From: Acidimicrobiia bacterium
Lineage (GTDB): Bacteria; Acidobacteriota; Vicinamibacteria; Vicinamibacterales; SCN-69-37
DNA: 50,329 bases
NCBI GenBank assembly: GCA_016871335.1
Contig: VFZF01000009.1
Location: 98,267 to 148,595 of the forward strand
Direction of reading: 5' to 3'
Within the stretch, counting starts at the first letter, position 1. Each line of letters begins with the position of its first letter. Under the pieces are notes generated by a model, which was not told the origin of the DNA, made no database searches, and saw only the letters and a list, made by a program, of their open reading frames with translations. A program made the translations under genes and the position numbers. This document shows, piece by piece, positions 7,061-14,806 of this stretch.

Positions 7061-8233
7061 CTACGCCAGGACATCGAGATACTTCAGCGCACCGCCGGTG
7101 TTGAAGAGCACGACCGTCTCGTGCGGCTGGATGCGGCCCTGCGCGATGAGCACTTTGATGGCGTGCAGAGCCGCGCCACCTTCGGGGGCGGCGCTGACGC
7201 CTTCGAGGCGACCGATCTCGCGCATGCAGGCGATCATGTCGGCGTCGGTGACGGCCACTGCGCCCCCGCCGCTCTCGCGTACGGCACGCAGCACAAGGAA
7301 GTCGCCGATGGCCTTGGGTACACGGAGGCCGTCAGCCGCCGTATGTGCATCGGGCCAGAGCACCGACCGCTCCGCGCCTTCGTCGTACGCCTTGATGATT
7401 GGCGCGCAGCCGGCCGCCTGCACCGTCACCATCTTCGGGCGCTTCACGGGATCGATCCAGCCGAGCGCACTCATCTCGGCAAAGGCCTTCCACATGCCGA
7501 CCATGCCGGTGCCGCCGCCCGTCGGATAGATGATCCAGTCGGGCAGCACCCAGTTGAACTGTTCCGCCAGCTCATACCCCATCGTCTTCTTCCCTTCGAT
7601 GCGGTAGGGCTCTTTCAGCGTGGAGACGTCGTACCAGCCGAGCGGCTTGCCGGTTTCCGCAGCGATGCGGCCGGCGTCGGTAATCAGGCCGTCGACCAGC
7701 GTGACATCGGCGCCGTAGAGTTCACATTCGCGAATGAAGGGCGTCTTGACGTCCTTCGGCATGAACACCTTCGCGGTGATCCCGGCCAGCGCGGCGTACG
7801 CGGCCATCGCGTTGCCAGCGTTGCCGGCCGTCGGGATCGACAACACCTTCGCGCCCAGGTGGTGCGCACGCGTCACCGCCGCCGACAGGCCGCGGGCCTT
7901 GAAGGAGTTGGTCGGGTTGAGGGATTCGTCCTTGATGTAGAGCTGCGAGAGGCCCACCGCGGCGCCAAGACGTTTTGCGTGGGGCAGCGGCGTCCAGCCT
8001 TCGCCGAGCGTCACCGGCGCTTCGGCCTCAAAGAGCGGCATCAACTCGCGGTACCGCCACATCGACGGTTCGCGTGATGCCAGTGAGTCACGCGACCACG
8101 CCCGGGCGGCGTCCATGTCGTATCGCGCCAGCAGCGGCGCACCGCACGTGCAGAGATGCTGCGTGGTGCGCGCGTCGTACGCCGGTGCCCCGCACGGCAC
8201 CGAACATTCCAGATGACTGAAGTAGGAGGCCAC
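7061..8233 (-). CDS. thrC: Threonine synthase
   Basis: A 390-residue fold-type II PLP enzyme converting O-phosphohomoserine to threonine. The PLP-binding lysine lies in LNPTNSFKARGLS, and the phosphate cup in SIPTAGNAGNAMAAYA. The N-terminus carries CxxC-like pairs (LECSVPCGAPAYDARTTQHL, then CTCGAP), as in the archaeal/plant-type group with a zinc-ribbon-like start. It lies 2 nt after frr and before the asparaginase gene on the same strand. No other threonine genes are nearby. Confidence 0.93.
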   Translation of the reverse strand: MASYFSHLECSVPCGAPAYDARTTQHLCTCGAPLLARYDMDAARAWSRDSLASREPSMWRYRELMPLFEAEAPVTLGEGWTPLPHAKRLGAAVGLSQLYIKDESLNPTNSFKARGLSAAVTRAHHLGAKVLSIPTAGNAGNAMAAYAALAGITAKVFMPKDVKTPFIRECELYGADVTLVDGLITDAGRIAAETGKPLGWYDVSTLKEPYRIEGKKTMGYELAEQFNWVLPDWIIYPTGGGTGMVGMWKAFAEMSALGWIDPVKRPKMVTVQAAGCAPIIKAYDEGAERSVLWPDAHTAADGLRVPKAIGDFLVLRAVRESGGGAVAVTDADMIACMREIGRLEGVSAAPEGGAALHAIKVLIAQGRIQPHETVVLFNTGGALKYLDVLA

Positions 8234-8235
8234 GG

Positions 8236-8805
8236 CTATTTGCCGAGGAGCTCGACGTCCTTCTTCTTCTGCATGTCATCGATCAGCGCCACATGCTGAT
8301 CGGTGATCTTCTGCACCTCGTCCAGCCCGCGCCGCTCATCGTCTTCCGAGATGGCGTGGTCCTTGAGCATCTTCTTCAGACGGTCGTTGGCGTCGCGGCG
8401 GATCTGGCGCGTCGCGTTGCGTCCCTCTTCCGCGTACTTGTGGACCAGACGCGACAGTTCCTTGCGCCGCTCTTCGGTCAGCGACGGCAGCGGAATACGC
8501 AACACCTTGCCGTCTGACGCCGGGTTGAGACCGAGATTGCTCTTCTGGATCGCCCGTTCAATCGCGCCGGTCAACTGCGGGTCAAACGGCTGAGCGACGA
8601 TGAGTGAGGGCTCGGGGATGGAGAGCTGCGCCACCTGGTTGAGCGGCATCAGGCCGCCGTACGCCTCGACCTGCACGGGGTCGAGAATCGACACCGAGGC
8701 GCGGCCGGTGCGCACGCCGCTCAGTTCCTTGCGCACATGTTCCAGCGTGGCGTTCATCCGCTTGGAGACTTCGGCCGAGAGTTCCTTGAGATCCTTGACG
8801 TCCAT
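8236..8805 (-). CDS. frr: Ribosome recycling factor
   Basis: RRF, 189 residues, close to the family norm of 185. It splits post-termination ribosomes together with EF-G. Family hallmarks are ELSGVRTGRASVSILD near residues 27-42, the IPEPSLIVAQPFD segment, and the LTEERRKELSRLVHKYAEEG helix. It follows pyrH with a 25-nt gap, the standard pyrH-frr pairing. Confidence 0.97.
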   Translation of the reverse strand: MDVKDLKELSAEVSKRMNATLEHVRKELSGVRTGRASVSILDPVQVEAYGGLMPLNQVAQLSIPEPSLIVAQPFDPQLTGAIERAIQKSNLGLNPASDGKVLRIPLPSLTEERRKELSRLVHKYAEEGRNATRQIRRDANDRLKKMLKDHAISEDDERRGLDEVQKITDQHVALIDDMQKKKDVELLGK

Positions 8806-8830
8806 GGTCGTGTGGTCCAGCAGGGGAGGG

Positions 8831-9547
8831 TCAGATGCGAACGGTGGTGCCGACGGGATCCCCCATGATGACCCGCCGGAGGTTGCCCGCCTCGCGCAGT
8901 TTGAACACGATAATGGGCAGTTTATTGTCCATGCACAAAGAGATCGCGGTGGCGTCCATGACCTTCAGGCCTTTTTCCAGGACTTCCAGATACGACAACG
9001 TCTCGTACCGCGTCGCGTCCGGGTGGGTCATCGGGTCAGCCGTGTAGATGCCGTCCACCTTGGTGGCCTTGAGAATCACCTGGGACTTCATCTCCATGGC
9101 GCGCAAGGCCGCGGCGGTGTCGGTGGTGAAGTACGGATTGCCCGTGCCAGCGGCAAACACGACGACGCGGCCCTTTTCCAGGTGGCGTTCAGCCCGGCGC
9201 CGGATGAACGGTTCGGCGACGGCGCGCATCTCGATCGCCGCGGCGACCCGGGTGGACACGCCGAGTTTCTCCAGCGCGTCCTGCAGGGCCAGCGCGTTGA
9301 TGACGGTGGCCAGCATGCCCATGTAGTCCGCCGTGGCGCGGTCCATGCCCCTGGCGCTCGCAGCGAGGCCGCGAAACAGGTTGCCACCGCCGACGACCAC
9401 GCCGATCTGCACCCCCATGGCGGCGACTTCTCCGATTTCCTTCGCCACCTGCGTGGCGACGGCCGGGTCGATGCCGAACGGTTGATCGCCCATCAGGGCT
9501 TCGCCGGAGATCTTCAGGAGGACGCGTTGATAGGCGGGGGTAGACAC
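8831..9547 (-). CDS. pyrH: Uridylate kinase
   Basis: A 238-residue bacterial UMP kinase of the amino-acid-kinase fold, making UDP from UMP. Motifs include [12 protein letters not shown] at the N-terminus, [10 protein letters not shown], and the [20 protein letters not shown] nucleotide-binding segment. The start is GTG at 9547 with no Shine-Dalgarno. A perfect TATAAT lies 8 nt upstream, so the message is probably leaderless and driven by its own promoter, not by readthrough from tsf. In most bacteria pyrH follows tsf directly; here an opposite-strand gene lies between. Confidence 0.96.
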   Translation of the reverse strand: MSTPAYQRVLLKISGEALMGDQPFGIDPAVATQVAKEIGEVAAMGVQIGVVVGGGNLFRGLAASARGMDRATADYMGMLATVINALALQDALEKLGVSTRVAAAIEMRAVAEPFIRRRAERHLEKGRVVVFAAGTGNPYFTTDTAAALRAMEMKSQVILKATKVDGIYTADPMTHPDATRYETLSYLEVLEKGLKVMDATAISLCMDNKLPIIVFKLREAGNLRRVIMGDPVGTTVRI

Positions 9548-9555
9548 AGCACAGC

Positions 9556-9561
9556 ATTATA
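9556..9561 (-). promoter_or_regulatory. -10 hexamer TATAAT for leaderless pyrH
   Basis: A consensus TATAAT on the minus strand ends 8 nt before the pyrH GTG. It abuts the AGTCCGC repeat where a -35 hexamer would otherwise sit. It is paired with a plus-strand TAGAAT on the other side of the same repeat. Confidence 0.6.
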
Positions 9562-9588
9562 GTCCGCAGTCCGCAGTCCGCAGTCCGG
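9561..9588. repeat. Short tandem repeat (AGTCCGC)4 between divergent promoters
   Basis: Four copies of AGTCCGC lie between the pyrH -10 box on the minus strand and a TAGAAT box for the plus-strand TIM-barrel gene. The whole intergenic region is 58 nt, so the repeat occupies both would-be -35 regions. Confidence 0.85.
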
Positions 9589-9590
9589 CG

Positions 9591-9596
9591 TAGAAT
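9591..9596 (+). promoter_or_regulatory. -10 hexamer TAGAAT for leaderless TIM-barrel gene
   Basis: TAGAAT is followed after 9 nt by the ATG at 9606; no Shine-Dalgarno intervenes. Confidence 0.5.
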
Positions 9597-9605
9597 CACG
9601 CAACC

Positions 9606-10607
9606 ATGGCATGCACACGACGTGAGTTCACAAAACTGGCGATGACCGCGACACCCGCCCTTGGGCTGCTCGGCACGCCGCTCTCGAGTGCCGGTCTCTG
9701 GCAGGGCAGGCCGTCATCACTCATCAACGGCGTCCAGATTGGCGCCATCACCTACAGCTACCGCAGCATGGCTGACCAGAGCGCGGAAGCGATCCTGAAA
9801 TACGTCCTGGACTCGGGCATCAGCGCCATCGAGTTGATGGGGGATCCGGCGGAGTCGTTTGCCGGGCGGCCGTCCGCCGGCCGCGGCGGCGGTGCGGGCG
9901 GGCGGGGAGGCCGAGGCGCGCAGCGGACGCCGGAAGAAATCGCTGCACAACGCGCCGCGCAGCAGGCCGCGCAGGCGGAACTCAAGGCCTGGCGGCTCTC
10001 CGTGTCGATGGACCGGTTCAAGGCGCTGCGTACGCTGTACAACAACGCCGGCGTCTCGATTTACGCGGTCAAGATCCTCAGTCCGAACATGTCGGACGAG
10101 GAGTTCGACTACGTGTTCAACGTGGCCGAGGCCCTGGGCTGCACACACACCACCCTGGAACTGCCCGGCGACGAGGCGCAGCTGAAGCGGATTGGCGAGT
10201 TCGCCATGAAGCACAAGGTCTATGCGGCGCATCACACGCACCTGCAGGGCACCATGACGGCCTTTGACCGCGCGTTTGAGTTGTCACCGGGAAATATGGC
10301 GAATGTCGATCTGGGCCACTACGTGGCGGCGGGTAATATCGGCGGTACGCCGGTGGAGTTCCTGCGGAAACATCAGGCGCGCATCTCGAGCATCCACCTG
10401 AAGGATCGGAAGTCGAAGGAGAACGGTGGCGCGAATGTGGCGTGGGGGACGGGGGATACCCCGATCCGGGAGATCCTGCAGTCGATGAGGGCGAACGCGT
10501 GGACATTCCCCGCGACGGTTGAGCTCGAATATCCGATTCCGGAAGGTTCGAACGCCGTCGCGGAGACGAGGACGTGTGTGGAGTTCTGCCGGGCTGCGCT
10601 GGCTTAG
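9606..10607 (+). CDS. Tat-exported sugar phosphate isomerase/epimerase-like TIM-barrel protein
   Basis: A 333-residue protein of the xylose-isomerase-like TIM-barrel superfamily. The N-terminus TRREFTKLAMTATPALGLLG has a twin-arginine motif and hydrophobic core, so the protein should be exported folded. Barrel motifs include ISAIELMGDP, HTTLELPGDEAQ, VDLGHYVAAGN and ISSIHLKDRK. A Gly/Arg/Ala/Gln-rich insertion (about residues 85-135) interrupts the barrel after the first strands and is unusual. The substrate cannot be predicted. Its position between tsf and pyrH on the opposite strand breaks a conserved operon. Its stop codon overlaps the tsf stop. Confidence 0.85.
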   Translation: MACTRREFTKLAMTATPALGLLGTPLSSAGLWQGRPSSLINGVQIGAITYSYRSMADQSAEAILKYVLDSGISAIELMGDPAESFAGRPSAGRGGGAGGRGGRGAQRTPEEIAAQRAAQQAAQAELKAWRLSVSMDRFKALRTLYNNAGVSIYAVKILSPNMSDEEFDYVFNVAEALGCTHTTLELPGDEAQLKRIGEFAMKHKVYAAHHTHLQGTMTAFDRAFELSPGNMANVDLGHYVAAGNIGGTPVEFLRKHQARISSIHLKDRKSKENGGANVAWGTGDTPIREILQSMRANAWTFPATVELEYPIPEGSNAVAETRTCVEFCRAALA

Positions 10608-11203
10608 TTTTCGCCGACCTTGAATCGCACGAAGCGCGGGATCGAGATGTTTTCCCCGAGCTTGGCGATGATCGCCGTGATCATCTGGCCGATCGTGACC
10701 TTGGGATCGCGGATCGAGGCCTGGTCGAGCAGCACGAACTGCTCGTAGTAGCTGTTGACCTTGCCCTCGAGGATCTTGTCGATCACGTTCGCGGGTTTGC
10801 CTGAGCCTTCCAGCTGCGCGCGGTAGATCGCCTTTTCCTTCTCGATCACGTCCGCGGGCACATCCTCACGACGCGCGTACAGCGGGGACGCCGCAGCGAT
10901 GTGCATGCCGACTTCCTTCACCAGATTCTGGAAGTCCTCGGTGCGGGCGACGAAGTCGGACTCGCAGTTGACTTCCACGAGCACGCCAATTTTGCCGCCC
11001 ATATGGATGTAGGACGAGATGACGCCTTCCGACGTCGAGCGGCCGGACTTCTTCGCAGCTTGGGCGAGGCCTCGCTTGCGCAGCACCGTGGTCGCGGCCT
11101 CGAGGTCGCCGTTGGCCTCCTGGAGGGCGGCCTTGCATTCCATCATGCCGGCGCCGGTGGCATCGCGAAGTTGTTTAACGAGTTGAGCCGTAATTTCTGC
11201 CAT
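10604..11203 (-). CDS. tsf: Elongation factor Ts
   Basis: EF-Ts, 199 residues, of the short Thermus-like type, exchanging GDP for GTP on EF-Tu. The N-terminal UBA-like domain reads LVKQLRDATGAGMMECKAAL, and the TDFV-type contact is SDFVARTEDFQ. The ATG before AEITAQLVK is used; a longer frame to 11248 runs into the repeat at 11224-11338. It follows rpsB across a 143-nt gap that is mostly this repeat. Confidence 0.96.
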   Translation of the reverse strand: MAEITAQLVKQLRDATGAGMMECKAALQEANGDLEAATTVLRKRGLAQAAKKSGRSTSEGVISSYIHMGGKIGVLVEVNCESDFVARTEDFQNLVKEVGMHIAAASPLYARREDVPADVIEKEKAIYRAQLEGSGKPANVIDKILEGKVNSYYEQFVLLDQASIRDPKVTIGQMITAIIAKLGENISIPRFVRFKVGEN

Positions 11204-11223
11204 CTGAATACCCTTGAGAGTGA

Positions 11224-11338
11224 ATGAGCCAATTAGCCAATGAGGCAATGTGGCAATGGAATGAAAACGTGCACGAAACGGACAAATGGGGCAATGAGGC
11301 CCATTGGCTCATTGCCCCATTGGCCCATTGCCTAATTA
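11224..11338. repeat. Inverted array of GGCAATG/CCATTGG units between rpsB and tsf
   Basis: The left part (11224-11261) reads as GCCAAT/GGCAATG units. The right part (11283-11338) holds complementary CCCATTGG/CATTGCC units, with a non-repetitive centre. A transcript from rpsB to tsf would fold into a long hairpin here. The unit differs from all other arrays in the window. A role in mRNA processing or in setting the S2:EF-Ts ratio is only a guess. Confidence 0.7.
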
Positions 11339-11346
11339 ACGAAGAA

Positions 11347-12102
11347 TCAGACCGTCGCGGCCGGCGTCTCGGCCTCTGCGTCAGCCTTGGCCGGGATGCT
11401 CTCGGCGGCCGCCGACTCGGCGATGCCGCGGCCGGCCAGAATCGCGTCGGCAATGCCGGCCGCGAACAGGCGGATCGACCGCAGCGCGTCGTCGTTGCCG
11501 GGGATGACGTAGTCGACCTGGTCGGGGTCGCAGTTGGTGTCGACGACGCCGATCACCGGAATCTTGAGCTTGCGCGCTTCGTCGACCGCGATCTGCTCGT
11601 GGCGCGTGTCCACGATGAAGAGTGCGTCGGGCAGGCGCGTCATGCCGCGAATACCGTCCAGGTTCTTGGAGAGCTTGGTGCGCTCCTTGTTGAGCCGGGC
11701 AATTTCCTTCTTCGAGAGCGTGTCGAAGCGGCCGTCGGTGGCCATGGCTTCCAGTTCACGCAGCCGTCCGAGGGACCGCTGAATGGTGGAGAAGTTGGTG
11801 AGGAGCCCACCCAGCCACCGCTGGTTCACGTGGTACATGCCCGCGCGCCCGGCTTCTTCCGCGATGGCGTCCTGCGCCTGACGCTTCGTGCCGACAAAGA
11901 GGAACGTGCCCCCCTGCGCCGCGGTCTCGGTCGCAAACTGCGCAGCTTCCTTGTAGAGCTTCGCCGTGCGGCCCAGATCGATGATGTAGATGCCGTTCCG
12001 TTCGCCGAAGATAAACGGCTTCATCTTCGGATTCCAGCGCTTCGTCTGGTGACCGAAGTGGACACCGGCTTCGAGCAGGTCTTTCATCGCAATTGCACTC
12101 AC
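11347..12102 (-). CDS. rpsB: 30S ribosomal protein S2
   Basis: S2, 251 residues. Signatures are [19 protein letters not shown] at the N-terminus and [20 protein letters not shown]. The start chosen is GTG at 12102 because AGGAG sits 6 nt upstream; the ATG five codons later would be too far from it. The C-terminus has an Ala/Glu-rich tail. It follows rpsI with a 15-nt gap. Confidence 0.96.
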   Translation of the reverse strand: MSAIAMKDLLEAGVHFGHQTKRWNPKMKPFIFGERNGIYIIDLGRTAKLYKEAAQFATETAAQGGTFLFVGTKRQAQDAIAEEAGRAGMYHVNQRWLGGLLTNFSTIQRSLGRLRELEAMATDGRFDTLSKKEIARLNKERTKLSKNLDGIRGMTRLPDALFIVDTRHEQIAVDEARKLKIPVIGVVDTNCDPDQVDYVIPGNDDALRSIRLFAAGIADAILAGRGIAESAAAESIPAKADAEAETPAATV

Positions 12103-12117
12103 TCAAGTCTCCTAAAA

Positions 12118-12516
12118 CTAGCGCTTGCTGAACTGGAAGCGCTTGCGCGCGCCCTTCTGGCCGTACTTCTTGCGTTCCTTGGCGCGCGGGTCGCGCGTCA
12201 GCAGCCCGTCGCCACGCAGCGCCGAGCGGAGTTCCGCGTTGAACTCGAGGAGCGCGCGGGCGATACCGAGGCGCAGCGCGCCGGCCTGCCCGGCCACGCC
12301 GCCACCGGCGGTGGTGGCCACGACATCAAACTGTTCGGTGGTCTGGGTCGTCACGAGCGGGCGACGAATCACCAGGCGCAGGGTTTCAGTGGGGAAGGCA
12401 ACGTCGACAGGCTTGCTGTTGACCGTGATGGCCCCGGTGCCGGGACGAAGGAAGACACGAGCGGTCGAGGTCTTGCGGCGCCCCGTGCCATAGAACTGAG
12501 TGCTTGCTGCTGCCAC
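12118..12516 (-). CDS. rpsI: 30S ribosomal protein S9
   Basis: S9, 132 residues, with N-terminal [15 protein letters not shown] and the conserved C-terminal [10 protein letters not shown] whose last residues reach the P-site tRNA. It follows rplM after 1 nt, the universal rplM-rpsI pairing. Confidence 0.98.
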   Translation of the reverse strand: MAAASTQFYGTGRRKTSTARVFLRPGTGAITVNSKPVDVAFPTETLRLVIRRPLVTTQTTEQFDVVATTAGGGVAGQAGALRLGIARALLEFNAELRSALRGDGLLTRDPRAKERKKYGQKGARKRFQFSKR

Positions 12517-12517
12517 G

Positions 12518-12949
12518 TTACGCTACCTCACGCTTTTTCGGCTGTTGAGCCGCATGCGGGTGTTCGCTCCCTGCGTACACCTTCAACTTCCGGTACATCG
12601 CCGCACCGAGCTTCGTCTTCGGCAGCATGCCGCGCACGGCCTCCTCGACGAGACGAATCGGATGACGCTGCCGCACGATCTTCGCGCGCGTTTCCTTGAG
12701 TCCGCCCTCGAAGCCGGAGTGCTGACGATAAATCTTCTGTTCTTCCTTGTTGCCGGTCAGCTTCACCTTGGCGGCATTGACCACCACGATGAAGTCGCCG
12801 CGATCAAGAAACGGCGTCCATTCCGCCTTGTGCTTGCCCTGCAGCAAACGTGCCGCGTCGGTCGCAATGCGACCCAACACCTGGCCGTCCGCGTCAATTA
12901 CGTGCCACTGCCGGTCCACCTTGTTGGCAGAGGGGGTAAACGTGCCCAT
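12518..12949 (-). CDS. rplM: 50S ribosomal protein L13
   Basis: L13, 143 residues, with [20 protein letters not shown], the [18 protein letters not shown] core and the [21 protein letters not shown]-terminal region. It is first in the operon and has a strong promoter at 13003-13031. AGAGGA lies shortly before the ATG. Confidence 0.98.
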   Translation of the reverse strand: MGTFTPSANKVDRQWHVIDADGQVLGRIATDAARLLQGKHKAEWTPFLDRGDFIVVVNAAKVKLTGNKEEQKIYRQHSGFEGGLKETRAKIVRQRHPIRLVEEAVRGMLPKTKLGAAMYRKLKVYAGSEHPHAAQQPKKREVA

Positions 12950-12962
12950 CTAGTCGTCCTCT

Positions 12963-12992
12963 CATCACCCTCCGGAGGAATCCGAAGGGATG
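12963..12992 (-). other. Hairpin in the rplM leader
   Basis: In the short leader between the rplM promoter and ATG, CATCCCTTCGGA can pair with TCCGGAGGGTGATG, leaving one bulge. L13 operons in other bacteria are autoregulated through leader structures, so this is a candidate r-protein binding site. The family match was not tested. Confidence 0.4.
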
Positions 12993-13002
12993 GCAAACCG
13001 AA

Positions 13003-13031
13003 ATGATAGTCACGGAAGTGAAAAAAGTCAA
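13003..13031 (-). promoter_or_regulatory. Sigma-70 promoter of the rplM-rpsI-rpsB-tsf operon
   Basis: On the minus strand TTGACT (13031-13026) and TATCAT (13008-13003) are separated by exactly 17 nt. It is the best consensus promoter in the window. Transcription should begin near 12996, giving a leader of about 47 nt. Confidence 0.8.
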
Positions 13032-13176
13032 AGAAGACGCCCTGAAAACGGGGGGCAGAGCAACTTACAAAACTGGCATTTGGACCCACAAAGGACGTGG
13101 GTCGCGGCCGACCCGGCCGGGCCACTCCAAGTCCGCCAGCGGCCAGTCCCAGTGCAGCCAGCCAATTTTGTCATGT

Positions 13177-13191
13177 TGGCATCAGCCTTGC
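13177..13191 (+). promoter_or_regulatory. Candidate sigma-54 promoter upstream of pilM
   Basis: TGGCAT-N5-TTGC with the GG and GC dinucleotides 12 nt apart, as in the -24/-12 consensus. It lies just before the pilus operon. The predicted start near 13203 leaves only about 5 nt before the pilM ATG at 13208, which is awkward. A GTG at 13217 would give a longer leader. Confidence 0.4.
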
Positions 13192-13207
13192 CCTTGTCCT
13201 CTCCGCT

Positions 13208-14233
13208 ATGGGACTTGTGTCGGCCTTCAAACCACCCCTTGTCGGGCTCGACATGGGCACCCACGCCATTCGCGCCGTGGCCTTGCGGCCCAAACGGCAG
13301 GGCTGGTCGCTGATCGCGGCCGGCGAAGCCCCGATGCCATATGGGGAAGATGCGACCCAGACCGCCATCGCTGAGACCGCGGCGACCCTTCTGGATTCCC
13401 TCGGCCTTCAACGCGCCCGGGTCGCCGCTGCCGTCGCGGGCCACGCCGTCATCGTGAAGCGCCTGACGCTGCCGCCGATGAGTGCCCAGGAGTTGGAGGC
13501 GGCGGTGCCCGTGGAGGCAGAGCAGTACATCCCGTTCCCGCTGTGTGATGTGCAACTCGACTACGAGGTGCTCGATAGTGCCCGGGCTCTGCCGGCCGCG
13601 GCCCTCGACGTCCTGCTCGTGGCGGCCCGCCGGGATCGCATTGCTGAACGGCTGGCGGCGATGGCCGCGACGGGGCGCGCCCCGGTCGTCCTCGATGTCG
13701 AAGCCTTTGCCCTGGCCAATGCCTACGAGGCGAATTACTCCGATCGCTCCGACGCCCTGGTCGTGCTCGTGCACATCGGCCGCCGGGGATCGATTGTGTG
13801 TCTGCTGGAACATGGGCAGGTCGCCTTCACGCGCGATCTCAACCTCGGCGGTGGTGCGTATCTCGACGCGCTCGAACGCGACCTCGGGGTCTCCACGCCA
13901 GATGCCGAGCGTCTGCTTCGCCAGACCCGGCTGACCGACGATGCGGCGCTGGGTGTGGTGCGGGACCTGCACCAGCAGTTGATGCTGGAGGTCCGGAAGA
14001 CGCTCGACTTCCATCGAGCCTCGTCAGCCATCGCACACGTGGACCGTGTGGTGCTGTCGGGGGGCGCGTGCCAAATCGACGGGCTGCGCGGCCTGCTGGC
14101 CTCCGAGCTTGAGACGGACGTGGATGTTTGTGATCCGTTCCGGCACATCACGCGGCCGACGGGCACTGATGTCGACGGTCCGGCGTTTGCCGTCGCCGTC
14201 GGTCTGGCGCTCCGGCGCGAGGGGGATCGATGA
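13208..14233 (+). CDS. pilM: Type IV pilus assembly ATPase-fold protein PilM
   Basis: A 341-residue actin-like cytoplasmic protein that docks on the PilN N-terminus in the pilus alignment complex. The phosphate-1 motif is VGLDMGTHAIRAV, and the SHS2-region segment is LPPMSAQELEAAVPVEAEQY, typical of PilM. The second phosphate region contains LVVLVHIGRRGSIV, and the adenosine loop VVLSGGACQIDGL. The ATG at 13208 was chosen over an upstream start that has no family support. It overlaps pilN by 4 nt. Confidence 0.92.
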   Translation: MGLVSAFKPPLVGLDMGTHAIRAVALRPKRQGWSLIAAGEAPMPYGEDATQTAIAETAATLLDSLGLQRARVAAAVAGHAVIVKRLTLPPMSAQELEAAVPVEAEQYIPFPLCDVQLDYEVLDSARALPAAALDVLLVAARRDRIAERLAAMAATGRAPVVLDVEAFALANAYEANYSDRSDALVVLVHIGRRGSIVCLLEHGQVAFTRDLNLGGGAYLDALERDLGVSTPDAERLLRQTRLTDDAALGVVRDLHQQLMLEVRKTLDFHRASSAIAHVDRVVLSGGACQIDGLRGLLASELETDVDVCDPFRHITRPTGTDVDGPAFAVAVGLALRREGDR

Positions 14234-14805
14234 TTCGCGTCAATCTCATCGGGGGCGCCGAGGCACGGCGCGCGTCCGGATGCTCGCGGTTCCTGTCGGT
14301 GCCGCCCGAACAGCGGGCGGCGTTGTTCGGCGTGACCGTCCTCATGGCGACCGCCATCGGCGTCGCGGGGGACTGGTGGACGCTCGACCGGTCGCGGCGG
14401 GGGCTCGACGCCGAGATCGCGGTGCAGGATGCGCAGCTCGTGCAACTGCAGGAAGCGTCACGCCTGGTGTTGGCGGCCGAAGCCCGTGAGAAGGACCTGC
14501 GCGAGCGCGTCGACCTCATCGAACGGCTGCGCGCGGCACAACGCGCGCCCGTGGCATTGCTGGAGGCGGTGAGTCTCAGCCTGCCCGATGGCCTCTGGCT
14601 GTTGGAACTGAAACAGACGGGGGCGTCGGTGCGCATCGAGGGACGTGCCGAGTCGCTGACCGCGCTGACGGATTTTGTCGACCGCCTCCAGCACTCGGGC
14701 CGGTTCGTGCAGGCGCTCGACATTGTGACCACCAACATGGAAGCCATCGGCGATGCGTCGGTGGTGCGGTTCGCCATTCGCGGCGATGTGCGGGTGGGAG
14801 CCTGA
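14230..14805 (+). CDS. pilN: Type IV pilus assembly protein PilN
   Basis: A 191-residue bitopic inner-membrane protein. The cytoplasmic start MIRVNLIGG matches the conserved INLLP-like motif bound by PilM. One transmembrane helix (about 35-55) is followed by a coiled coil (about 58-105) and a small ferredoxin-like periplasmic domain that pairs with PilO. It is coupled to pilM by an ATGA overlap and is followed by pilO after 1 nt. Confidence 0.9.
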   Translation: MIRVNLIGGAEARRASGCSRFLSVPPEQRAALFGVTVLMATAIGVAGDWWTLDRSRRGLDAEIAVQDAQLVQLQEASRLVLAAEAREKDLRERVDLIERLRAAQRAPVALLEAVSLSLPDGLWLLELKQTGASVRIEGRAESLTALTDFVDRLQHSGRFVQALDIVTTNMEAIGDASVVRFAIRGDVRVGA

Positions 14806-14806
14806 G

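Noticed and set aside
6107-8077. 656-codon plus-strand frame across the asparaginase and thrC genes
   Set aside because: It spans two complete minus-strand genes and a tandem repeat, has no domain, and reads as low-complexity His/Arg/Ala.
13085-13135. GC-rich palindromes upstream of pilM as a regulatory operator
   Set aside because: The CGGCCGACCCGGCCG pairing is what high GC alone often gives, and nothing ties it to either promoter.
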